Positions 22,732 to 36,652 of a stretch of DNA of 64,000 nucleotides are shown here, piece by piece. Position 1 is the stretch's first letter. Each line of letters starts with the position of its first letter. The stretch spans positions 62,001 through 126,000 of the forward strand of contig JAIXMG010000008.1 in the NCBI GenBank assembly GCA_025201345.1, written 5' to 3'. Both the position numbers and the translations under genes were made by a program. The DNA comes from Thamnidium elegans. Its lineage: Eukaryota; Mucoromycota; Mucoromycetes; Mucorales; Mucoraceae. The notes under the pieces are model-generated. The model was not told the DNA's origin and did no database searches. It worked only from the letters and a program-made list of their open reading frames with translations.

Positions 22732-25011
22732 GTCAAAAAAAAAAATGTCTGGAGCAAAGAAAGAAAAAAAAATTTGCAGCCCCTTGATTGATGTGCTTTT
22801 TTCTTTTTCGGATTCCGGGCATGTACTCGGAGCAACTACAAAAAAAAAAAAAAATCATGGGTGCTAATGCAAGAATCCTTTATATTTACAAAAGATGATA
22901 ATATGAGCTCAACCAGTATTACGAAATTTTCATATCTAATACTAACTTAGTGAACCGTACACTAAATGGTAATGGTTAGTAAGTTGAAAAGGAGTAGTAT
23001 TATGTTTCCTTTGTATAGTATTTAAATCACAAGTTCCTTTTTTTTTTTTTTTTTTTTTTTTTGAGACTATGCTTAGTTGAACATAAAATTCCCCAGGTCA
23101 TACATGCAAGTCATCTGTAATCGTATCGTGAATTCCTTTTAGTATATTATTACACAACGACTTATCAAGATTATTTGAAATGGATTAGTATGATCGACTA
23201 AACTTTAAAAAAAAATTACTTCTCAGTGTGTATACACATATATTCGCACGCCATCAAATTTGGTTTCTAGACAGTAAATTTCGATATAGTTACCAATTTC
23301 ATTTTTATGTGCGCTTTATTAAAAGATATACTTTCGAAAAGCATTCTATTACGCGTCCTTCAATTTTTTTATTCTGCAGATAAACCAAAAATATATGCTT
23401 TTTTTAAAAGTGATTGATATATCATCGAGCAGATATTTGATATATTATAACTTTTTTTAAAAAAAAGAGATCTACGAAGAGTATTTTATATATCTGAAAC
23501 TTTTTTCAGTGTCAAGTTTATACGGTAATTCCAGTCTATCGGATCCGCATCTAAGAATAAAAAAGTGCACCCATCTTTAAAGACTATATTAATAACGATA
23601 CACCCTTTATTGTTGCATTAAAAGAATCGGGTTTAAAATTCTATATCTAAAAAAGAATGCCGTTTTTCTCTGTAAACAATGAAGCACTTTTTACATGAAC
23701 TAGCTCGTGCACTTTACAAAATAAGTTTTGTAATAGGTTTCAGCACAAACAAAACCTGTTCATCATATGAATCGATAGAATTGTCGTACAATATATATAT
23801 ATATATATATTAGTTTACAACTAACGTCATATACTAGCGACAAATTATAGCCTACTATAAATCTTGAGGATAAACATCCAATTACGTTTTTTATTGTACG
23901 TATCTGTGCATAATAAACAGGTGTACCCAAATAAATATTTTAGATGTAATCTTTTTTTTTTTTTTTTTCCTTCAGTATTGCTCATAGATTATTATTTAAA
24001 AAAATTGGACTAGTACGTAATGTACATTAAAGCGCGCGACATAGTATTTCATAAGAGCTTTGATAAATAACTAAATGCATATAAAAAAAACTATCAATGG
24101 AAAGGTGTTTGCATTAATCGGTTAAAAGAAAAAAAAAAGAGGGTTACAAGATCATATTAAGCCGCTTTTTAACGAAAAGACAAAAAAAAAAAAAAAAAAA
24201 AAAAAAAGAGTTGTATGTCACGAAAAACAAATTATATTATAGACTGGATTGATCGGTATAAACTTCAATGGCGTTACCAGCTGTTTTAAACTGCATATTT
24301 ATCTAAGAGAGAATCTTTTTACTAAGAAAAAAAAAGTTGTTCATATAATTGGTTTAATAATAATAAAACCAACTAGAATATGATTTATAAAAAAAGGATA
24401 TTTTCTAGATAATAATAAACCCGAGAGTGCCATGATTGAGAGAGAGAGAGAGAGAGCGTGCTTATAATTATAAATAAAGCTAACAACAAAAAAGCGAATC
24501 TAGGTATTATATTTTATACTATCAGTCAAATTATATTACTTAAATATTCTTTCCGTAAAGTACTCAGAATATAGATCGTTTTACTCGGCTACCGTTGTAC
24601 ATCTATGAAAAAAATCACATCATCAGCCTAAACAAAAGAAGAAGAAAAAACTGACAGCAACCTAGTAGAATGACGTTTAGAAAAATTTGCATGAAAAAAC
24701 GTATAATAAAAAAACCGCCTTTTAACCCGATGAAAAAAAAAACCAGGATTCTTTTTTTAAGCATTTTGATCAGAGATAGAGAGAGTGCGTGTGTGAATGA
24801 GCGAGTGAATGAGTGAGTGAGGTTTATGTTTGCCCGATTATTTCCGGCCTATTAGAATTAACCCGTTGATCATCAGTTGCAATTACAAAAAAATAAAATG
24901 AAAAATAATTTAAACTTTTTTTTTATTCACTATAAATAAAAAGGCACTTTTCTTTCTTTCTTTTTTTCTTTCAACTTTAATCTCTTCTTTCTCTTTCTTT
25001 CTAAAAAAAAA
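22732..25011. other. 2.3-kb gene-free region upstream of two divergent genes
   Basis: Separates the start codons of the helicase (-) and Myb (+) genes, so it should hold both promoters. Simple repeats include a T tract at about 23038-23062, (TA)n at about 23790-23809, an A tract at about 24183-24207, (GA)n at about 24437-24456 and a GAGT-rich run at about 24775-24820. The last 100 bp before 25012 are strongly pyrimidine-rich (CTTT repeats). No ORF or RNA gene was recognised. Confidence 0.5.
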
Positions 25012-25989
25012 ATGACTTCTATTGATAATAGCTCGTACTCAGTATTTAAACAAGACGGTAGTCATCAATTCTACTGTCGTTGGTCAGTACAAGAAGACTT
25101 GTTACTCTCTAAAGCCGTATCAGACCATGGTCCACATAAATGGACCTTAGTATCTCGTTTTATTCCTGGTAGGACTGCCGTTCAATGTTCTACGCGATGG
25201 TTTGGCGCTCTAAAGTAATATATCAATAATATACAATATATCAATAATATACAAAAAAAAAAAATTGTAAAATACTAAAAAAAAAATTAAACTAGTCCAA
25301 ACGTACATAAAGGAAGATGGTCAGAGCACGAAGACGAAGCCTTAACCAAAGCCGTGAAATACTTTGAAACCATCACTAAGGACTGCAATTTACCATGGAA
25401 CAGAATTGCGGAGAACATACCCTACAGAACCGGTATTCAATGCCAAGCTAGATGGACTGAGGCACTTGACCCTGCTGTGCGTAAAGGTAGATGGCACCAA
25501 GACGAAGATAAACTACTAGCGGCAGCAATTACAAAATACGGGTGTTGCTGGATCCGTGTCGCTAGTATGATACCAACACGTACTCAACGGCAATGTCGTA
25601 CGCGATGGAATCAAATTCACTCACAGCAATTAAAATCTGCCTCTACAAAAGCAGCTAATCATCGGCGAACTACGAGCTCATTTAAATACACTTCATCTGT
25701 ACCAGACAACTATATTGATCCTTTTTCACCCTTATCACTGAATGATAATACTTCTTTTCAAAATAGTCCGTTGTATTTTTATCAACCACCGAGAAGAGAA
25801 GAGCAATTATCTTGTTCATCTGTTGATAATTTTTTAGCGCAGTATGGTTCTCCACCAATGACAGTATCGACACCTTCTTCCATATCTTCTTATTTACCTT
25901 CAACCATTTCTCTACCAGAGCAACAAAAATTCCAAGATAATCCAAGTGATAATTTATTGTATGCTACAGATTTTGATTTCTTGTTATAA
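25012..25989 (+). CDS. Three-repeat Myb DNA-binding protein
   Basis: Two exons (25012-25214 and 25296-25989) encode 298 aa. Three SANT/Myb repeats follow in tandem. R1 is RWSVQEDLLL...WTLVSRFIPGRTAVQC (about 23-67). R2 is GRWSEHEDEALTKAV...WNRIAENIPYRTGIQC (about 72-127). R3 is GRWHQDEDKLLAAAI...WIRVASMIPTRTQRQC (about 130-175). The regularly spaced Trp residues and RTxxQCxxRW recognition helices are intact in all three. The C-terminal ~120 residues are Ser/Pro/Tyr-rich, a plausible activation region. It should be a nuclear sequence-specific regulator. Fungal relatives include Bas1-like and c-Myb-like proteins, but no specific orthology can be claimed. The intron falls exactly between R1 and R2. 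Confidence 0.9.
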
Positions 25990-26626
25990 ACCTTTTTTTT
26001 TTCTTACTCTTTTGTTACTATTGCATTTTTTTTTCGTTTTTCGTCTTTCGTCTTAATATTATTCTTTTTTTTTTCTTTCTTTTTTTTTTGACTATGTAAT
26101 AATAAAGGGCATGCTTCTTTTAAATATAGTATTTTTTTTAAGATGAAAGAACGCATACCCTTTGTTTTTTTTGACAGTCATATGCCATGCTCTTATGCTT
26201 TTTATTATGCTATTTTTTGCCCTTCGCACCTCCTTTCAAATAAATCCAAACCCAATAAAAAAAACATGTGCTTTCTCTCTCTATAAACCCTTTTTTTTTT
26301 TTGGTATGCAATGTAAATAATTACACTATAACTGCACATTAGACCATTTTTTTTATCTCTAGTAAAGAATGGATTTCCAATAAGAAGTTTTGATAAGAAA
26401 AAACATATATTTTAATCTCTCTCTCTCTCTCTCTCTCTCTGAAATACAATGTTTTATCATCTTCCTGGCCACTTGCATAGTGACGAACTCTCGATCCATG
26501 CATAAATACATTGAAATTCCAAAACCTTCCGCATCGTTGTTTTATAAACTTTCGATCATATTTTTTTTTTTTTACCGTGTATTGGGATTTTTATTATTAT
26601 CGTTATTATTATAGGAGGCTAGAAAG
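25990..26626. other. 3' intergenic region of two convergent genes
   Basis: T-rich low-complexity DNA with a (CT)n run at about 26417-26440. No coding sequence was recognised. Confidence 0.5.
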
Positions 26627-29600
26627 TTAAACAAATCTAGGTAAACTAGAAACTGAGACAATTGGGCTCGTATCACTTAATTTAAGCGCAAACAATAAAC
26701 ACTTTTTAGCATCTAATAAATTTCCTTGATCCTGGTAAACTTTACTTAACAAAAACCTAAAAAATTAACGTGTTAAAAAAACATTTTTTCTCCCTTCCAC
26801 ATTAAAAACTCCTTTTTTTTGCATGTGTAAAAAAAAATAAACTATACCACGCTTCAGTTTGATTCCATCCTAACCCTCTTGTCGATCTTTGTAGTAACTG
26901 TTCAGCCAATTCAACTTGATCCATGCTTAAATAAACAGAGGAGAGAGAAATATGTGTGGAAATGTGCTCAGGATCGATCGATAAAGCTCTCTTGTACGCC
27001 TCCACTGCTCTATCACCTAGCCCCTCTAATAAACAATTTTTACCCACTTGGTGCCAGACATCAGCGTTGACCCCAAGCGTCAGCTCATCCGCTTCGATAA
27101 TTGCTTTATGTGCTTCTTCAAATCGATGAGCTCGTGCGTAAGTGGCACTGGTCATAATCCAAATATCGACAAGAATGTTGTGCCAACGTATTTGACGCTC
27201 CTTAAAATAATCATTCTCGATCGTGTTTGGCGTGGTCGTGGTCGTGGTTGTGGTCGTGGTTGTGGCGGATACCAGACTGACCGTACTTTCATCGACTTTA
27301 TCAAGTAAAGAAGAATAATTTGAAGTTTGATGTGGAACCGATAACGTATTACTTTTAACTGTATTGTTACTGCTACTATTATTACGACTGATCTCCTTTA
27401 AGTTACTACTTGATGAAGGTACTTCCTGTTCTAAATCTAAGTAAATTTAGTTTTTTAGAAAATACTTTTTTTTTTTTTTTTGTTATATAAAAAAATTTAA
27501 CCTTTTCGAGAAGAGTCATTTCTTTTTAAACCGAGGAAAGTAGTACTCCTTTTGAGTGGTTTTTCCTTTTTTTCTTTTTTCTCCTTGCTGTTTTTGGTAG
27601 GAAGACTTATTAACGGATCATCCATCAACTGAGATAAATTAATTGAACCTCTCTTCTTTTTTTTCTTTGAGACTTTTTCAGGCACATAATCATCTTCTTC
27701 GTTATCCTCCTCGTCTTCATTTACCTTATTTAAAGATCTCGATTCAATTCTATGCGAAGAAGAAGATCTAGATCCCATTTTGTTTAGTGTCAATGATCGA
27801 GAATCCTCCATAGTTTTGAAATCATCTGCTGGCAAAGGCAATGCAAAACCAGAGTCTAAACTCTCACTACTTTCTTCTAGACTATGCACACTACTATTGG
27901 CTCTTGACCTTGAACGCGACCGAATACTGCTTTCATGCATCGATGATTTTCTAACTGCGGTTGTTGTTGCTTTTTCAGCAAGAGCAATATTCATCTTTTT
28001 AGATAACTTGGAATACATGTCAAATAAATCTGGATATACTTTAATCGTTGATTCAGCACCTTCTAAATTTTCCAGTATGGTTGTTTGTGATAACCGCATC
28101 TTTAAAAACGCTTCAGCGCGATCAAAGAATTCTTGACCTTCTTCTGTATCCAACCTCAGATCTTGTACGATATCTTCGTTATCTTCGTTCTCCACTAAAT
28201 TCAAATGATAGACAAGGCCTGCTTGAATCACTTGCAAAGATTTAGGTAATGCATGAAATTGACGCGAAGATTGAATCAGCGACAGTAAATGCCAGCTTGG
28301 AATAAAGTCTCCTCTTAATTTAATTGATCGTTTGACCGAATTGGATGCGGCTGGCATATCTCCCGTAATCACTTGCTGTATACCCAATTGATAAAACGCT
28401 TGCCATGATCGAGGATCTAGTTCTGTAGCTCTTTTTAAAGAGAGTAAAGATTCTGTAAGGTACTCTGACCTCTTTTCTTCATCATGACCTGCATAGTATT
28501 AGCATTTTTTTTTCTTTAAAAAAAAAGAAAAAACTTACATTGAGATGCGTATAATGCATAAGAAGTTCCACATAATCGTTTTGCTTGTACCATCAATCCT
28601 CTCCACTGTGACGCCTTCTTTTTCTTCAAGAAATCGGATTCCTCCAACAAGGCAACGGCAATATCGGTCAAGACAGTAGCCTCTTGCCCCAAATTAGGAT
28701 ATAAATACTGTGTAGCCAACAGCAACAACCGTACGACATCAAACTCCGTGTCACTTTCACATGATCCTGTTGCAGATTTCTTTTTAGGTAGTGTACCATT
28801 CGTTTCATCATCTTCAGATGATAATTCATCCATTAAAGCATTTAGTTTAGTTTCTATTTGGTAGACATTATTTGAACCTGATTCACTTGACCTCTGCGTA
28901 ATACTTTGCAGCTTGCTTTTAATCACATCTACCAAACTGACAAGGTCCATGGTTTGATAACACTCTATAAAATCCGGTACACCCAATAACTCTAAATAAC
29001 AAGTCAATGCAAGCTTGGCTTGTTTGGTTTCACCAACTCGAACCAACGTGTAAAATATATGTCGCGTAGTACATAGACTATTAAAAGTAAACTTTCTTGT
29101 TCTAACAAAGTATTTTAGCGTACGTTGGATGTACGAATCTGGTCCCCAGCCAACTGTTTCATGTGCAGATACTAAAAGATGACTGAGTTCCAGTGTACGA
29201 TGGTGAAGATCAGCAGGATTAGACTGGATTAGTAGTGGTGCAAAGGTTGCTAATAGTTGACGAAATTGCGTAGTTAATAGAATGGTTTCTTCTAATGCGG
29301 CAGATGATCGTTCAAATAAAGTGGTTTCGCCTGCGTCAGAGAATACGGATTTAGTAGGTGATAGAACTGGACTAGTGGTATATTCATCTTGTGCTGTGGC
29401 CGGAACGTATACTCCCTTTTGGTAAGCTCGCGTCAAGTATCGAATATAATGACGGAATATAACCCAACGTTTATGAATGCGCCAATCTAGAGGCCATTGC
29501 GTACAACAGTAACTTAAATATGCACGCATTAATTTCAACGTTTGTTTTACCGGTCCTCTACAAAAAAATGCATGCGTCAGAAAAAAGATGATTGTAATTT

Positions 29601-30561
29601 TTTGTTATACTCACTTTTTGCGAAGCTGTAATAAAATAGCTCTATACAAACAATTCTCGACCCAATAAGACAATGACTTATTTTCTTCATCAGGATGATC
29701 TTCCACCACTTTCAAAGCGGACAAATAACAATCCAACGCATCAATATGATTTTCTTGTGACTCATAACAAATGCCTTTCATGACACGAGCCTGCACTAAC
29801 AACACCATACTGTATCCAGACTCAACATCTTCCAACTTTAAAGCCAATTGTTGTAACCATTCTAAAGTTTTGTCATATCTTTCTGTCTCAAAATAGATTC
29901 TTGCTAAAATAATTTTAGAAAACTTATATATATGTTAGTTACACCAACTCGTACAAAAAAAAATCAATTTGCTTTTGGTATTACTTGAGCTTGCCAATCA
30001 TCAATCGTCTCTAATTGTCCAGACTTTATCTGTCGTTGAATTACATCAAGTAACCGAACCAAGATGAGTTGCGCCTGACTTGATTCTAAAGGTAAAGACA
30101 TGGCAACATTGTTGGGATCATCTAACTGATGAATAAAATCTGATTCCTCTGGGTAATTTTTTTTGACGGCGACAGGAGGTGTATTTAAATTGGTTGAAGA
30201 CGCAGTATTAGCAATTTGTCTATTACCCCATTTTCTACTATTACTTGTACTTGTATTTAAATCTAATTGAGAAGTAGTAGATTCAATGGATATAATTGAT
30301 TTACTCTTTTCTTGTCGAACTTGACGCAATAACAAGATAAATTCTGCTTCCATGCGAGCAGTAAATTCCAGTACTTTTACATATAGATTTTAATTTAGTC
30401 CCCCTCCTCTCTTTCTATTTATTTGTTATTTACTGTGTACCTGATTCATATGGATGATATTTTTTGTACCTTCTTGCTAATTCAGGTATATCAGTCCATC
30501 GCTCATTACAACGAGCAATTTCCAGGTCTAGAAAGGTTTGTAATGCCTTTGGATTATTCAT
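26627..30561 (-). CDS. YPP1: TPR scaffold protein Ypp1 / TTC7 family
   Basis: Scaffold which, with Efr3, recruits the PI4-kinase Stt4 (PI4KA) to the plasma membrane. Seven exons: 30561-30441, 30373-29985, 29922-29615, 29557-28539, 28488-27502, 27436-26848 and 26756-26627, giving 1180 aa. The N-terminus has the family signature of helices ending NERWTDIPELARRYKKYHP. The middle has degenerate TPR helices (KIILARIYFETERYDKTLEW, SGYSMVLLVQARVMKGICYE). An Asp/Glu/Lys/Ser-rich linker is coded at about 27500-27950, with a poly-Thr run after it. Canonical TPRs follow near the end (VWHQVGKNCLLEGLGDRAVE, ALSIDPEHISTHISLSSVYL). The C-terminus SPIVSVSSLPRFV matches the family's terminal motif. Exon 3 starts after an AAG acceptor at 29923; the TAG nearer the conserved block would break frame. 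Confidence 0.9.
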
Positions 30562-30939
30562 ACTTTTTTTTTTCTACAGGTAAAAAAAGAAAAAAGGAAA
30601 AGAAATATACACAACTGATTTAAATGTGAAAATCAAAAAAAAAAAAAAAAAAAAAAAAAAAGATCTGACAACAATAAGTTTTTTCATCGTGTGTTTGTGT
30701 AAGTGTGAGAATATATATATATATATTTTTTTTTTTTTGCGGAAAAAAAACACGTGTATAAAAAGTGTTATTTTATTAAAAAGTAGTTTGTTCTGTGTGT
30801 CTGTGTGTCAAGAGGGATAGGAGGAGGGGGATTTTTTTTATGTTTTTTTATGTTTTTTTGTTTTGTTTTGTGTGTAGTTTGTGTGTGTAGGGGAGAGAAC
30901 TTTTTTCATCTCATTTTTATAATATACAATATATATAAT
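30562..30939. promoter_or_regulatory. Intergenic region with homopolymers
   Basis: Lies between the ARF1 3' end and the YPP1 start, both minus strand, so it should hold the YPP1 promoter. It contains an A tract (about 30633-30661), (TA)n (about 30711-30725) and GT/T-rich DNA. No gene. Confidence 0.5.
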
Positions 30940-31930
<991 letters not shown>

Positions 31931-32746
31931 ATGGGCTATACGTAAAGTATTTTGTTTCGCTAAAAAAAAAGGAACACGTATTGATTTTTTATTCATAGTA
32001 CTGCGACGCTTGAACAAGTATGTGTTCCCGAAACCTTATTAAAGAAAAGAAGAACAACGGAAAAGACCGATGCCGAAAAACAATTAGCCAAACTTGAAAA
32101 TCAAAAGCAAAAGAGACAAGTACGCAACATTATATTTAAAAAAGCAGACGACTATATCAAAGAATACAGACAAAAAGAAAACGATGAAATTCGATTAAAG
32201 AGACAAGCTAAAAACCAAGGCAACTATTATGTAGCTGCTCAACCTAAATTATTATTTGTCATTCGTATTCAAGGTATTAATGATATACACCCCAAAGTCA
32301 AAAAAGTATTACAATTGTTTCGATTATTACAAATTAACAATGGTGTATTTGTTCGTATCAATAAGGCAACCAGTGAAATGTTACAGATCATTGAACCCTA
32401 TGTTACGTATGGACCACCTAATTTAAAAACAGTGAGAGAACTGATTTATAAGAGAGGATATTTAAAACATAATGGACAACGCATTGGCATCTCAGATAAT
32501 CAATTAATTGCAGATAATCTTGGAAAATATGGTATCATTTGTATTGAAGATATTATTCATGAAATATTTACATTGGGACCACACTTTAAACAAGTCAATC
32601 AATTTTTATGGCCATTTAAATTAAGTAATCCGAATGGACATAAAAAAGTATCTTGGAGGCCTAGAAAGTTTAAACATTATGTAGAAGGTGGAGATGCTGG
32701 TGATAGAGAATTTGATATTAATAAACTAGTTCAATCTATGAACTAA
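31931..32746 (+). CDS. RPL7: 60S ribosomal protein L7 (uL30)
   Basis: Large-subunit ribosomal protein. A tiny first exon (31931-31941, 11 nt) joins 31999-32746 to give 252 aa. A 5'-proximal intron like this is typical of ribosomal-protein genes. The basic N-terminal helix ([14 protein letters not shown]) leads to the uL30 core [20 protein letters not shown], the [17 protein letters not shown] motif and [16 protein letters not shown]. The C-terminus is the L7-specific [20 protein letters not shown]. The sequence has YGPP where most L7 proteins have YGYP. Length and C-terminus favour L7 over the assembly factor Rlp7, which is longer. The start is the one ATG that gives an in-phase donor (GTAAAG) to the downstream frame. 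Confidence 0.9.
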
Positions 32747-32854
32747 AGTTAAAAACTGAACCGATTGTTGTTAAAGTGACTGGTGATTTGACGACAATAA
32801 TAATAATAATAAAAAAAAAAGTTTTTTCTTTTTTCTTTATCTTTCATTTCTCAG

Positions 32855-33760
32855 ATGTCGAGTTTAGAACTGTTAAAGTCCATCTTGGTAGACAAAACTA
32901 GGTTTACACAATATGCTCATCAAAAGTTTTCAAGAATACTAGAGTTAGAAAAGGAACGGTCAGTTGGCGATGAATACCAACATAAAGAAGCAAGGAGAAA
33001 TGAAGTTTTGAACCGATATTCAAATATTATCCCCTTTGATAATAATTGCATTAAATTAAGAGATAAAAGACTAGGTGAAAGAGAATATATTAATGCAAGT
33101 TGGATTTTGGGACCTTATGGTATCCCTAAAAATTATATTGCAACTCAGGGTCCAATTCAATCCACGTTGATTGACTTTTGGAGATTAGTTATTGAAAAGC
33201 AAGTACCAGTCATTGTTTGTTTAACACCAGAGATTGAAAATAGGATAGAAAAGTGTGCGAGATATTGGCCAATAGGAGAAGAAATTAAATTGTTTGAAAA
33301 TGAAGTAATTGAATTAAAAATATCAAATATAAAGACTGAAAGACAAGATATTGAATCAAATTGTATTGTACGAACTATTTTGGTGCAAATATTTGATAAA
33401 AACACAAACTCAAAAATTGAGTCAACTAGAGTCACTCAGTTGCATTTTATGGGTTGGCCTGATCATGGTGTACCAACCGATACTAAAAACGTCATTAGTC
33501 TTATTAAATTAACAAGACAATTTCAAGAAGATATGAAACCTGTTCTAGTTCATTGTAGTGCTGGTTGTGGTAGAACGGGTACATTTTGTGCTATTGATAC
33601 AGCTGAAGCTTTATTACAATCAAACAAAAATTTGTTAATTGACCCTATATTTGTAATAACTGATGCATTTCGTAAACAGCGTACTACAATGGTACAAGCT
33701 CAAGCTCAATATAATTTTTGTTACAAAGCTTTAAAAGATTTTATGGATACAGAAGAATGA
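32855..33760 (+). CDS. Classical protein tyrosine phosphatase
   Basis: Single-exon gene of 301 aa consisting almost wholly of a PTP catalytic domain, like yeast Ptp1 and fission yeast Pyp proteins. It has the family order: NRYSNIIPFDNNCIKL, YINASWILGPYG, NYIATQGP, FWRLVIEKQVPVIVCLTPEI, the WPDHG general-acid loop (about 200-204) and the P loop HCSAGCGRTG with catalytic Cys234, then the Q-loop QAQAQYNF. The substrate is unknown; regulation of MAP-kinase or other phosphotyrosine signalling is the family role. There is no targeting or SH2-like extension. The stop is TGA followed directly by an in-frame TAG, a tandem stop, and is one of the few TGA stops in this window. It starts 108 bp after the RPL7 stop on the same strand. 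Confidence 0.94.
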   Translation: MSSLELLKSILVDKTRFTQYAHQKFSRILELEKERSVGDEYQHKEARRNEVLNRYSNIIPFDNNCIKLRDKRLGEREYINASWILGPYGIPKNYIATQGPIQSTLIDFWRLVIEKQVPVIVCLTPEIENRIEKCARYWPIGEEIKLFENEVIELKISNIKTERQDIESNCIVRTILVQIFDKNTNSKIESTRVTQLHFMGWPDHGVPTDTKNVISLIKLTRQFQEDMKPVLVHCSAGCGRTGTFCAIDTAEALLQSNKNLLIDPIFVITDAFRKQRTTMVQAQAQYNFCYKALKDFMDTEE

Positions 33761-33764
33761 TAGG

Positions 33765-33813
<49 letters not shown>

Positions 33814-34217
33814 ATATAGAATTAGTATTAGTAATAGTAATAGTAGTAGTAATAGTAGTAGTAGTAACGTGGAACCCCTATTATAATAAAACTCGATCGA
33901 TAGGGAATGCAGATCAAATTATTGAACCTTATACTGTGTAATAATAATAATAATAATAATAATATATATATGTTGTCATTTCTTTGTCTATATTTATATA
34001 CTTCAGGAGTACATTCCATATAAACTTTCTTTCCCGTTTGTGTGTGTGCGTGTGTGCGTGTGTGCGTGTGTGTGTGTGTAGCGTGTGTGTATATATAATC
34101 TGTCAATCTCCTTTCGATTATATATTAAAAAAATGTCTATATAAACAAGTCGGACTATTTTTTTTTTATTTCTTTTATTTTCTTTCTTTTTATTATCATT
34201 AAAAAAAAACAATCAAT
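33761..34217. repeat. Cluster of simple repeats before the kinase gene
   Basis: In order: an A tract of ~40 (about 33769-33810), a degenerate AGT/AAT trinucleotide tract (about 33820-33866), a pure (AAT)n run (about 33939-33962), and a (TG)n tract with C interruptions (about 34038-34090). These are followed by a T-rich leader ending at the kinase ATG. The segment must contain the kinase promoter. Confidence 0.85.
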
Positions 34218-35337
34218 ATGTCAAAGGAAACTAATAATAATACAGCTATTCCAGTATCTACATACTTATCACATTATAAATTTCATCCATTATTCTTATC
34301 AAATTACATTATTGGAGAAGAATTAGGATCAGGTGGATATGGTTTCGTTGTTTCTGCTCGTGAAAGAAGAAGTGGTATTGAAAGAGCAGTTAAATTCATT
34401 TTTAAAAACAAGATTCCTGCTCATAGTTGGGTCAAAGATAGTCAACTTGGTCCAATTCCAATGGAAATTTATATATTAAAAAATGTAGCGCATCAAAGTG
34501 TCATTCAATATATCGATTCATATCAAGATGATCACTTTTGTTATTTAGTCATGGAATTACACGGTACTCAGTGGTCAACCAATTTTGATCAGTCTACAAG
34601 ATCTCCTGCTTTATCTGAGTCTTCTTCCTTTGGTAGCGCAAGCTCTTATTGTTCTATTCTAGATTCTCCTATTGATGAATATCCTGCTAATATTGATTCT
34701 AAATCAAATGACTTCTTTCAACCCGTTATTAAAAGACGTACTTCTTGTGATTTATTCGAATGTATTGAACGTCATAATAACTTTGAAGAACCAACTGCTA
34801 AAATGATATTTAAACAAATTGCTTCTTGTGTTGCTCATCTTGATTCAATTGGTGTTTGTCATCGTGATATTAAAGATGAAAATATTGTTATTGATGATCA
34901 ATTTCAGGTACTCATTTTTTTTTTTCTTAATTTGCCCTTTTAGTCAAATATTAAATATTATTTTATATTTATAGGTTAAACTAATAGATTTTGGTTCTGC
35001 TGTATTATTACCTCGTCATTTTGGTGATAAAAAAAATTACTTATTTAAACAATTCTACGGTACCGTCAGTTTCGCTTCACCAGAAATACTTATGGGTAGA
35101 CCTTATAAAGCTGAACCTGCAGAAGTATGGTCTCTTGGTGTATTACTCTATACCATCTTATTTGGTGAAGTCCCTTTTCATCACCCTAGTATGACAATTG
35201 CTGGTCATTTTGTTCAACCTAAAATCAAAGTATCAGACAATTGCTTCTCACTTATCTCTTGGATGTTAAATCATTCTCCAGATAATAGACCAACAATTCA
35301 TCAAGTATTATTACATCCTTGGTTTAATCAGTTTTAA
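34218..35337 (+). CDS. PAS-kinase-type serine/threonine protein kinase (catalytic domain only)
   Basis: Two exons (34218-34907 and 34975-35337) encode 350 aa. The kinase motifs are GEELGSGGYGFVV (glycine loop), AVKF with Lys59, HRDIKDENIVI (catalytic Asp217), DFGSA (235-239) and the APE-equivalent SPEILMGRPY, followed by EVWSLGVLLYTILFGEVPF. The segments SWVKDSQLGPIPMEIYIL and VMELHG resemble the PAS-kinase (PASK/Psk) catalytic domain more than other CAMK members. A ~55-residue Ser-rich insert (about 120-178) separates the hinge from the HxxDLFECIERH region. No PAS sensor domain is encoded, as only ~30 residues precede the kinase fold. The specific function is unknown; nutrient-linked carbohydrate or translation control is the family role. 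Confidence 0.87.
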
Positions 35338-35584
35338 ACTATATATATGAACTCTTTCTTATTATACCTAATTATTATTATTAACCCTATTGCATGATTC
35401 TATTTTTTTTTTTTTTTTTTTTTATATACTAAGCATTTTAACTCCTCAAACATTTTTCAAAATTATTCTATTACAACATACCACACAAACACAGATTTAA
35501 TTTCTTATATATGCAAAAATTAATAACCCTTACAAAAAAAAAAATTCTTAATCATTATATTTATGCCCTATTTCCGCACACAAA

Positions 35585-35635
<51 letters not shown>

Positions 35636-36652
35636 ACGCACGCACTTCCCCCCCCCATTGTAATTATCTCTTCTCTTTATTATGTATATAAAACTATCAA
35701 CCACATCTTTTTTTTTAAAAAATATAATGCTTTTTTTTTTTCTTGTTGTATGCTAAAAACATGGGTCAGGTTTTCATAAAAAAAAAAGTTGTCAAAGACA
35801 AACCCATTATAAACTGAAATGTCTTCTTTTTGTAAAGTAGAAAGCTCTAAAATAAAATTCCCAAAGGAAGAAAAGCAAATAAGTGAATGTCGTAAACATA
35901 GCTTTATTTTTGTATCTGATATTTGCTTTAGCATGAACTTCGAGTTACTGCTGTAAAATTCTCCGTTCCAGGCATAATAGAATGGAAATCGAATCATATT
36001 GGCACACTCAAAAAGCTAGTATATGATGTTAATATTATTGTTACACGTACTTTCTCTTTCTCCCTACATTTATCTTTATTCAAGAGTTGAATACAAGTGA
36101 AAACTTTAATCTTAAAGAGAGTTCCTCAGAGAGGTCTTTTTATCTTTGGCAGGCTATAAATATTGCGATGGTAAAGAGCACAGCAATCTAAACTGTCTGA
36201 AACTGTAAAGAAATTCAGATGCATCATCTACAAACATCTGGAATCGTATAAAGAGCGCTCGTCCTATGTACCTATAAAGCTCGCTAACGCTGCTTATCAA
36301 TATACAAAAATTGAAACTGTATACTGCAACAATGTCGTACTGAAACTTTGTAATCAATTAATAAGGTTCATTAAAAGCGTAGTTGGAAAAAAAAGAACGT
36401 ATATCTCAATCGAAAGCTTATCTAAAGAGTAAAAACTATTCTGATGCTAATGTAAACAAAAAGAATCATTTATCATCAGTTTTCAAGTACCGATTTAAGC
36501 ATTTTTGAATACCGAGAAGTATATTAACTACGAATCACAAAGCTGAGATTTTTTTTTTTTACTTACAGACTATAATATTTATAAACAAAAAGGAACTAAT
36601 TCAAAGACATTGTAATTATTTTTTCGTATGTATGAATTACCTTCGTAAAGTA
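35338..36652. other. Gene-free stretch with a long CA repeat
   Basis: Contains a T tract (about 35402-35423), a (CA)n microsatellite (about 35588-35640) followed by a C run (about 35647-35656), then AT-rich DNA. Minus-strand frames near 35680-35997 and 36154-36357 have no recognisable motif and are probably chance. Confidence 0.55.

Noticed and set aside
35680..35997. 105-codon minus-strand ORF rich in Phe and Lys
   Set aside because: Composition follows homopolymer tracts; no family features or splice partners.
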